From Lobosporangium transversale (lineage: Eukaryota; Mortierellomycota; Mortierellomycetes; Mortierellales; Mortierellaceae): DNA of 35,530 nucleotides. Position numbers and translations under genes: made by a program. Below are positions 29,657 to 35,530 of this stretch, one piece after another; the first letter of the stretch is position 1; each line of letters opens with the position of its first letter. Under the pieces are notes generated by a model, which saw nothing but the letters and a program-made list of their open reading frames with translations, was not told where the DNA came from and did no database searches. The stretch lies in the NCBI RefSeq assembly GCF_002105155.1, contig NW_019029082.1, forward strand, positions 1-35,530, in the 5' to 3' direction.

Positions 29657-30641
29657 AAAAAATTTTTTTTACATGTATATATTTGATTTAAAAACTATTC
29701 AATCCAATTCAATCAAAGAGAGCACAATCAAAATAGCCAATCAGAAATCAGGATTTCATTTCTTTTTTTTTTTTTACAGAACGATGAAAAAAGAAAATCC
29801 ATTCTCTGTTGATGGAGAATATCTACAAGACTGAAAATCATATATTTGGTAGGGAAGACCCATCGGTACGATTTAAAAAAAAGTTGAAAAGATTCGGTTA
29901 AGTCTTCAGTAGGATACCTCCATTCAAAGAACTTGTACATCGAAAATAATCAGGATTATGATCATCTTCTTTCGTTCAAAAGTAATATTACTCTGTCAGT
30001 AATGGCGATACACATTGTAAAATATAGATTCAAGTAGCCAAAAGCTATATCTATAAGTCGTATATATGCACTCCAAGGAACCAGCAATGCGGTTGTCAAG
30101 AAAATGGCCATTGAATTCTCTAAATAGAGTAATATCTGGAATTTATAGTCTCTCCTTCATCTTTAAACAACAAGGATTGTTATTTTTGTAAACTAAGTCG
30201 CTGTAAAAATACCACAGTTGGATTCAGCATTGACATGTCCTTTTAACCTGAAAATATGGTGAAGTTTGAAGGTTTTATCATAGAGCTCTACTTTTTTTAC
30301 TAATTTCAACGAAACATTTTTTTAGACAAGTGTCTACCAAGCTATACTTGGTTTCCAAAGTCAGTTTTTATGTCACTACGGATACTCAATTTCTTCAGAA
30401 ACTTCAATTGCTACCCTAGATCGCTTTATATTAGTGTCTTTTGTCATTATCCAAAGTTTGGTTTGGATTGAGATTCATTTGAATGACTTTTACATATGAG
30501 AACTGGTTTTCCCATATGATTATGGACTTAGAGACAGGTTAGATTGAACTTCCATGTATATTTCGGCTCACATGACCCACATGGCCCACATGACTTGTAT
30601 GGAAATAACTTTTATTTTTTATAAGGGCGTCTCATATTTGG
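29657..30641 (+). other. 3' non-coding part of MULE 1
   Basis: About 1 kb between the transposase stop and the right TIR, AT-rich, with no gene recognised. It contains a short triplet of similar ACATGACCCACATGGCCCACATGACTTG words near 30570. Confidence 0.6.
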
Positions 30642-30666
30642 CCAACTTGAGTATCTAAGGGGACTC

Positions 30667-30755
30667 CTTATTTGGAGCCAGCAAACCGGTTATTTGTGGC
30701 TTTCTACTCCTTAACTAGGGTCACGTGACAAAATTTATTTTAGGTATCTATTTTT
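30667..30755 (+). repeat. Short subtelomeric module, first copy
   Basis: About 89 bp (TTATTTGGAGCCAGCAAACC ... GTCACGTGACAAAATTTATTT) ending in one TTTTTAGGG-like repeat. It recurs at about 31142-31240 and 34769-34867, inside the two 534-bp repeats. Here it directly adjoins the MULE right end. Confidence 0.85.
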
Positions 30756-31289
30756 AGGGTTTTTGATAAGTAGGATGGGTTTTTTTGTGAAAAAGTGGAA
30801 AAAGTGACTGAGAGTGAGAAAGAAGACTGCGGGACAAGTGCTTGTTTCGATCTTTTCTCTTCAGCCTTGTCTTCTTTTTATACTTTTTTCACGCCTCTCG
30901 GACTCTCGGGAGAGAGGGTGAACGGTAACCCAAAAAGGAATCATTATCCAAATCGGGTCTCATCCGGAAACTCCTAGATTGTTTCAGATTGAGTCAGTTA
31001 TGACGTAAGATCTAAAATTAATCTAAGTATAGATTACAAATAATTTATCCGAACGGTTAGACTAAAAAAGGAAGGTCTAAGTCCGAAAAAATCCTAGGAT
31101 ATATGTATCATTTCCGTGGTACGCGTCGACCTAGCAAACAGGTTTATTTGGAGCCAGCAAACCAGTTATTTGTGGCTTTCTACTCCTTAACTAGGGTCAC
31201 GTGACAAAATTTATTTTTAGGTATCTATTTTTAGGGTCTATTTTTAGGGTTCTATTTTAGGGTTTTTTTAGGGTTATTTTTAGGGTTTT
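30756..31289 (+). repeat. 534-bp subtelomeric direct repeat, proximal copy
   Basis: Matches 34383-34916 at a constant offset of 3627 bases. Together the two copies bracket the Penelope-like element like pseudo-LTRs. It begins AGGGTTTTTGATAAG and ends in degenerate telomeric repeats. On the minus strand it contains TATAAAAAG, the probable promoter of the Penelope-like element in the distal copy. Confidence 0.93.
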
Positions 31290-31316
31290 CTTTTAGGGTT
31301 ATTTTTAGGGTTAGGG
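31236..31316 (+). repeat. Interstitial telomeric repeats
   Basis: About eight degenerate units (TATTTTTAGGG, TTTTTTTAGGG, TTCTTTTAGGG, TTAGGG) in the same orientation as the terminal array. They immediately precede the 3' end of the Penelope-like element, marking a former chromosome end. Confidence 0.85.
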
Positions 31317-31472
31317 TCAAGGAGGGTCAGCTCTGGCCTATACCATGAACCTGAGAAAACTCCTAAAAAATCTAAAGAAAACTTACTAAGTCTAAAAAAC
31401 CGGACCTATTTTGTCGGGGATGAGGGCTAGTTATAATATAAGATACGGAAGAGATCTCATTGAACTAGTCAT

Positions 31473-34367
31473 CTACAATCGACTCCTTATTGGGGCGGAT
31501 TGGAGAATCTTTTTATTATAGGTGTTCAACTGGTTGCGCAGGTTGGAGCCTTTATAAATTATCCATGTGGTTTGTGTATTCTCATAACGGGCAGGTTTGA
31601 GGGTATGGATATCTCGTAGAATCATACGTCCAAACTGTTCAAGTTTGTCACGTCCAGGGATGTTATGGAGGAACATTTTTTTGATAATAGTATCATTTTT
31701 CTGAGACGAGGGTGCCGGGTACAAAAGAGTATTCCGTTCATCGTATGAGTGTAATCTGAGTTGATTGTTGATTACATGTGAGGGGTAGTTTCTATTAAGA
31801 AGATGTTGGGCAAATTGTGCTGTGGCATGGGTGTGGAAAGAAGACTGACTAGAGTTTCTAATTAGTCTTTGGTTTTCACCATTAATCCAGTTAAAAACAT
31901 ATTTCCTAGGGTAGTATGTATCTGGATCAGTGTATAGGTGTTTATTAACGGGTTTGTCGAAAGGAGCAATAGTAAATCGGGTTGGACTAGTATTGTTATC
32001 GACAGAAATAAGAAGGTCGAGCATAACTACTTGTTGACCATTGTTACCATGGTCGATAGTGATATTAAGACTTTGACAAGAGGCATAAATCTGATGAAGT
32101 TTAATGTCAATGTATGGTTTCAAAAGATTGAATGTCTCTTTAGACCAGGGAAGGTTATCATGTTTGGTAGTTCTGATTATGGCAAAGCCATCATCTATAT
32201 ACCGGAACAGGGTGATGTCAAAGAAATCGAGTTTATAGAAAAACATTGGGGAATTAGTGCCAACTGGAAGGTTGTCAGGAAAAACTCCATGGAATTGTTG
32301 TTGTTTCTCTACGCAGCATGCAAAGAGGCGGGCTATGGTGGGTGCCATGGGAGTTCCCATAGCTAAGCCTTTGACTTGTCTGTAATTATTTGTAAGGTCA
32401 GAGACAAGGCAGTTCTTATTAACCCATTCTGCGAGTTTCAGACATATTTGGATTTCATAATTGTAAGAATGATTGCAGAAGTAGTGTAGTATGGTTTTTC
32501 TGGCTTCTTCAAAGTCGATGTTACCATACATGTTGATGACGTCGAAAGCTGCTAATGAGTAATGGCAGTAAGGATCAAAGTCAAAATTTTCTAGATAACG
32601 TATTAGTGTGGGGGTGTCGGGAAGATCTCTAGGGAACTCATTAAGTAGAGGGCGCAGGTTTCTATCGACAAACTGACTAATAGTGTGTGTTATCCAAGGG
32701 AAAGAGGGGACTATAGGTCTAGCACCGGGTGGTGACTTATGTATTTTAGGTAAAAGATACATAACTGGGACAGTATAGAAGTTAGGATTGGTTCTAACAT
32801 TATCTCTTATTAGTTTAGCTTCTGAGAGTAATTTATTTTTAATTCTAAGAGGACTAAGATTGACTATAGAAAAGAGTGAGTTTATCATATTGTCAATGGA
32901 GAACGAAGGGCACGGGACATAACAGGAAGTATCTGTTAGAAGTTTCGTAGTCTGGGATGTATACCAGTCTAGGTCCATAATAGTGAGTCCTAAGTTTTTA
33001 TCAGCAGGGCCAATGATAAGTTTATGGGTAAGCATAAAGTTAATGGTCTTGTTGATTTTGGAAAGGAGTTTTTTGTGAGGATTGTTTTCTCTGATTTTAG
33101 TTATATTATTAATTAACTGAGGTTTGTAGGCATCGAACAGAACATTAGCTAGATTAATATCTAGTTTATTAATATTCCTACAAAGTTGGTTACGCAATTT
33201 CTTTAGTTCTGAGCTCAGAACAACATAGTTGGGAGGTTTATGTATATTGAAATTGACTCCTTTATTTAAGACTTGAAGAATATCATGGGGGATGGATTGT
33301 ACGGAAGACATATTGTTGACTCCGACAAAATCATGTAAATCTACTTTTTTTGTTTCTGAGGGGATGGGGCTTTTTTCACGGGGCCTTTTCCTTTCTTTAC
33401 ATGGGTGGTTTTCTTGGAGGACGTTGGGGGACCACCTTTCTTCTTGTCTTTCTTCGCCATCGATGGGCCTTTTGGTCCTTTGTATTTGTTGGTGTCGTTC
33501 TGTCGACGTGATGGCTTGGGTTTGCTTGGCTTCTTCTTCGAGGCGTCCTTCTTGGTATTCTAGAGGGAAAGTAGAGTTGATCTTAGAATAGATTATATTT
33601 AATCGTGGAGCAAACCAAAGGGAAACAATTATCTTGAATACCTTTAATCCAAGATTTAATTGCTGGAATTCTGCAGTGGCTCGTAATACTTGCACTTGAG
33701 CAGAAAACTCAATAGCAGTGGCACGAATCAGCTTGTAGGTGAAGTCTTTACCCAGATTATTCAGATGAGAATTGTTTTCAACGGCCACAAGGGCAGATGA
33801 AAGGGTGTCCGCTAGCTGTCTGGGGAGGGTGTCATTGAGTTCACTTTGGCATTGTTGGATGATATTTGCTTTGTCAGCTTTAATGGCCGATACTAACAAA
33901 TTGTCAAACGAAGTGCTAAGTGTAGCAAGGACGTCCTTTGACAGGGTAACACGGTTATTGTTGACAGTAAGATGTCCCCAATAGCCTAGTTGTGTCTTAG
34001 CGTTGACTTCACGCAGAATCTTCTGAGCCATTCGGATTTTATCCAAAAGAATGGCCGCCTTATTGACAAATTTGCTTAAGATGTCTGCGGCAACCCTGTC
34101 AGTCATCGTTCCCTTTTTGAAAGAGGGAAGATAGGAACCAGGGTTCAGAGAGGTGTCACTATTCCCAATATGATTATTGAGACGAGCGACGAGCTGCTCG
34201 AGGGTGGGAAGGTCTGCCGGTGCAGTCCCTCCTCCCATCTCGGCATCGGCATCGATCATAGCCTGACCTGGAACTTGTTGACCTGGGGTGACTTGGAAGA
34301 CATCCTGGTTTCCACGGGCAGAGCTTGACGATGAGGAGGGGCCGGGGGCAGCGTGAGTATTGACCAT
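31473..34367 (-). CDS. Penelope-like reverse transcriptase (ORF1-RT reading)
   Basis: Unspliced, this is one 964-residue frame. The RT part starts at about 33343 and shows Penelope hallmarks in order: ADKNLGLTIMD, LPKIHKSPPGARPIVPSF, FDVINMYGNID (first Asp, about 32537), KGLAMGTPMAPTIA, FRYIDDGFAI (YIDD, about 32190), and NKHLYTDPDTYYPRKY with INGENQRLIRNSS of the thumb. The protein ends about 20 residues after WIIYKGSNLRNQLN, where other Penelope elements continue into GIY-YIG. The first 242 codons have no known domain. Codons between about 33343 and 33641 in this frame include an 82-nt intron and an out-of-frame stretch, so the native product is more likely made by splicing plus a -1 frameshift (see the ORF1 entry). 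Confidence 0.9.
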   Translation of the reverse strand: MVNTHAAPGPSSSSSSARGNQDVFQVTPGQQVPGQAMIDADAEMGGGTAPADLPTLEQLVARLNNHIGNSDTSLNPGSYLPSFKKGTMTDRVAADILSKFVNKAAILLDKIRMAQKILREVNAKTQLGYWGHLTVNNNRVTLSKDVLATLSTSFDNLLVSAIKADKANIIQQCQSELNDTLPRQLADTLSSALVAVENNSHLNNLGKDFTYKLIRATAIEFSAQVQVLRATAEFQQLNLGLKVFKIIVSLWFAPRLNIIYSKINSTFPLEYQEGRLEEEAKQTQAITSTERHQQIQRTKRPIDGEERQEERWSPNVLQENHPCKERKRPREKSPIPSETKKVDLHDFVGVNNMSSVQSIPHDILQVLNKGVNFNIHKPPNYVVLSSELKKLRNQLCRNINKLDINLANVLFDAYKPQLINNITKIRENNPHKKLLSKINKTINFMLTHKLIIGPADKNLGLTIMDLDWYTSQTTKLLTDTSCYVPCPSFSIDNMINSLFSIVNLSPLRIKNKLLSEAKLIRDNVRTNPNFYTVPVMYLLPKIHKSPPGARPIVPSFPWITHTISQFVDRNLRPLLNEFPRDLPDTPTLIRYLENFDFDPYCHYSLAAFDVINMYGNIDFEEARKTILHYFCNHSYNYEIQICLKLAEWVNKNCLVSDLTNNYRQVKGLAMGTPMAPTIARLFACCVEKQQQFHGVFPDNLPVGTNSPMFFYKLDFFDITLFRYIDDGFAIIRTTKHDNLPWSKETFNLLKPYIDIKLHQIYASCQSLNITIDHGNNGQQVVMLDLLISVDNNTSPTRFTIAPFDKPVNKHLYTDPDTYYPRKYVFNWINGENQRLIRNSSQSSFHTHATAQFAQHLLNRNYPSHVINNQLRLHSYDERNTLLYPAPSSQKNDTIIKKMFLHNIPGRDKLEQFGRMILRDIHTLKPARYENTQTTWIIYKGSNLRNQLNTYNKKILQSAPIRSRL
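33341..34367 (-). CDS. ORF1 of the Penelope-like element (spliced)
   Basis: Exon 1 is 34367-33642 (242 codons); an intron 33641-33560 (82 nt, AAAG|GTATTC ... CCCTCTAG|AATACC, CTAAG branch-like site) is followed by exon 2, 33559-33341. Spliced, the protein is about 314 residues. Its last 72 are strongly basic and Lys/Pro-rich (KKDASKKKPSKPKPSRRQND; MAKKDKKKGGPP), fitting a nucleic-acid-binding or nuclear-targeting tail. The stop TAG follows A_AAA_AAG directly (33344-33350); a -1 shift there enters the RT frame exactly. The N-terminal region is Ser/Gly-rich and then helical, with no recognised domain. A TATA-like TATAAAAAG lies about 140 bases upstream in the distal repeat. Confidence 0.7.
33344..33350 (-). 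other. Predicted -1 frameshift heptamer A_AAA_AAG
   Basis: In the spliced ORF1 phase the codons read CAA AAA AAG TAG. The heptamer is canonical (X_XXY_YYZ), sits directly before the stop, and the -1 frame continues KVDLHDF into the RT. No downstream stem was worked out. Confidence 0.6.
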
Positions 34368-34382
34368 CTTGAGAGGAACTTG

Positions 34383-34916
34383 AGGGTTTTTGATAAGTAG
34401 GATGGGTTTTTTTGTGAAAAAGTGGAAAAAGTGACTGAGAGTGAGAAAGAAGACTGCGGGACAAGTGCTTGTTTCGATCTTTTCTCTTCAGCCTTGTCTT
34501 CTTTTTATACTTTTTTCACGCCTCTCGGACTCTCGGGAGAGAGGGTGAACGGTAACCCAAAAAGGAATCATTATCCAAATCGGGTCTCATCCGGAAACTC
34601 CTAGATTGTTTCAGATTGAGTCAGTTATGACGTAAGATCTAAAATTAATCTAAGTATAGATTACAAATAATTTATCCGAACGGTTAGACTAAAAAAGGAA
34701 GGTCTAAGTCCGAAAAAATCCTAGGATATATGTATCATTTCCGTGGTACGCGTCGACCTAGCAAACAGGTTTATTTGGAGCCAGCAAACCAGTTATTTGT
34801 GGCTTTCTACTCCTTAACTAGGGTCACGTGACAAAATTTATTTTTAGGTATCTATTTTTAGGGTCTATTTTTAGGGTTCTATTTTAGGGTTTTTTTAGGG
34901 TTATTTTTAGGGTTTT
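34383..34916 (+). repeat. 534-bp subtelomeric direct repeat, distal copy
   Basis: Same sequence as 30756-31289, lying between the ORF1 start and the telomere. On the minus strand it supplies TATAAAAAG (34502-34510) and the 5' untranslated region of the Penelope-like element. A 60-codon plus-strand frame is identical in both copies but shows no protein features. Confidence 0.93.
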
Positions 34917-35530
34917 TTTTAGGGTTTTTTAGGGTTTTTTAGGGTTTTTTAGGGTTTTTTAGGGTTTTTTAGGGTTTTTTTAGGGTTTTTTAGGGTTTTT
35001 TAGGGTTTTTTAGGGTTTTTTAGGGTTTTTTAGGGTTTTTTAGGGTTTTTTTAGGGTTTTTTAGGGTTTTTTTAGGGTTTTTTAGGGTTTTTTAGGGTTT
35101 TTTAGGGTTTTTTAGGGTTTTTTTAGGGTTTTTTAGGGTTTTTTAGGGTTTTTTAGGGTTTTTTAGGGTTTTTTAGGGTTTTTTTAGGGTTTTTTAGGGT
35201 TTTTTAGGGTTTTTTAGGGTTTTTTAGGGTTTTTTAGGGTTTTTTAGGGTTTTTTAGGGTTTTTTAGGGTTTTTTAGGGTTTTTTAGGGTTTTTTAGGGT
35301 TTTTTTAGGGTTTTTTAGGGTTTTTTAGGGTTTTTTAGGGTTTTTTAGGGTTTTTTAGGGTTTTTTAGGGTTTTTTAGGGTTTTTTAGGGTTTTTTAGGG
35401 TTTTTTAGGGTTTTTTAGGGTTTTTTAGGGTTTTTTAGGGTTTTTTAGGGTTTTTTAGGGTTTTTTTAGGGTTTTTTAGGGTTTTTTAGGGTTTTTTAGG
35501 GTTTTTTAGGGTTTTTTAGGGTTTTTTAGG
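34854..35530 (+). repeat. Terminal telomere array, unit TTTTTTAGGG
   Basis: After a short degenerate zone (units with T4-T8 or TTATTTTT, to about 34920), about 60 nearly perfect 10-bp units run to the end of the window. Occasional 7-T units are scattered through it. The G-rich strand runs 5' to 3' towards the end, as at a right-hand chromosome end. Confidence 0.95.

Larger units (their letters stand above)
26646..30666 (+). mobile_element. MULE 1, apparently complete and potentially autonomous
   Basis: A 4.0-kb Mutator-like element. Left end GAATTCCCTTAAATACTCAAG; the right end (30642-30666, reverse strand) reads GAGTCCCCTTAGATACTCAAG. About 21 of 24 terminal bases match. One intact transposase gene is present, followed by about 1 kb of non-coding sequence. 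No 8-11 bp target duplication was evident: the left flank is the Crinkler promoter region, the right flank is subtelomeric repeat. An inverted copy of its first 789 bases is at 16769-17557. Confidence 0.85.
31317..34382 (-). mobile_element. Endonuclease-deficient Penelope-like retroelement
   Basis: One retroelement on the minus strand: 5' side towards the telomere, 3' end (about 157 bases after the stop) joined to interstitial telomeric repeats. It encodes a Penelope-type reverse transcriptase without the GIY-YIG domain. Endonuclease-lacking Penelope-like elements are known from telomeres of rotifers, fungi and other eukaryotes, and are thought to use the exposed 3' overhang as primer. Orientation and junction here fit that model. 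Confidence 0.9.

Noticed and set aside
34422..34604. 60-codon frame identical in both 534-bp repeats (also 30795-30977)
   Set aside because: It lies on the strand opposite to the retroelement, in its promoter and 5' UTR; identity follows from the recent repeat duplication and is not evidence of coding constraint.
30667..34916. Hammerhead ribozyme in the pseudo-LTRs of the Penelope-like element
   Set aside because: Such ribozymes occur in some Penelope-like elements, so I looked for a CTGATGA core with a matching GAAA box on both strands of the repeats and found none.
1..35530. CRISPR array, tRNA or rRNA genes
   Set aside because: No regularly spaced repeats with unique spacers were seen, and nothing with a tRNA or rRNA shape beyond the two primer binding sites.

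Overview
The window looks like the right-hand end of a fungal chromosome. The last ~610 bases are an unbroken array of a T6AGGG telomere-type repeat, with the G-rich strand running 5' to 3' towards the end. Short GT-AG introns, Ty3-type chromoviruses, an hAT, Tc1 and MULE elements, a Ulp1-like protease and a Crinkler-type effector gene suggest an early-diverging filamentous fungus (Mucoromycota or Glomeromycotina-like). That placement is inference. No conserved housekeeping gene, tRNA or rRNA was seen, so this is a subtelomeric transposon landscape.

Layout from left to right. 1-1659: gene-free, with poly(A) tracts and a small tandem repeat. 1660-3421: a three-exon Ulp1-like (C48) protease gene cut by chromovirus 1. 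3422-10017: chromovirus 1, with two LTRs I read as identical, gag, an intact pol with a C-terminal chromodomain, an antisense ORF and an inverted solo LTR. 10018-12034: the 5' part of another Ty3-like element on the minus strand, itself inserted in a small unknown gene. 12924-14141: a Tc1-like element with 218-bp perfect terminal inverted repeats. 14142-16568: hAT transposase exons with a DD34E Tc1 transposon (14468-16288) sitting inside an intron. A solo LTR sits inside the left TIR of that Tc1.

16769-17557 is an inverted 789-bp copy of the 5' end of the intact MULE at 26646-30666. It is followed by a piece of subtelomeric repeat (17558-17795) and the 5' part of a second MULE (17796-19448) with a solo LTR in its intron. 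19449-21859: chromovirus 2, whose pol is cut off by an inverted LTR (21860-22382). 22383-23300: fragments, a TTCGGT-rich low-complexity block and Tc1 remains. 23767-26355: a Crinkler gene on the minus strand with six recognisable exons and several frameshifts. 26646-30666: an apparently intact, potentially autonomous MULE.

30667-35530 is the chromosome end: two 534-bp direct repeats flank a Penelope-like retroelement that lacks a GIY-YIG endonuclease. Its 3' end abuts interstitial telomeric repeats, followed distally by the terminal array.

The most interesting points are these. (1) The telomere unit T6AGGG is unusual for a fungus. (2) The Penelope-like element has the orientation expected if telomeric 3' overhangs primed its reverse transcription. 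(3) Its long reading frame hides an 82-nt GT-AG intron; splicing gives a Lys/Pro-rich ORF1 ending at A_AAA_AAG_TAG, where a -1 shift enters the RT frame. (4) Both chromoviruses carry a G_GGA_AAA slippery site followed by a stem with compensatory base changes. (5) The insertions can be ordered in time from their nesting and target-site duplications.
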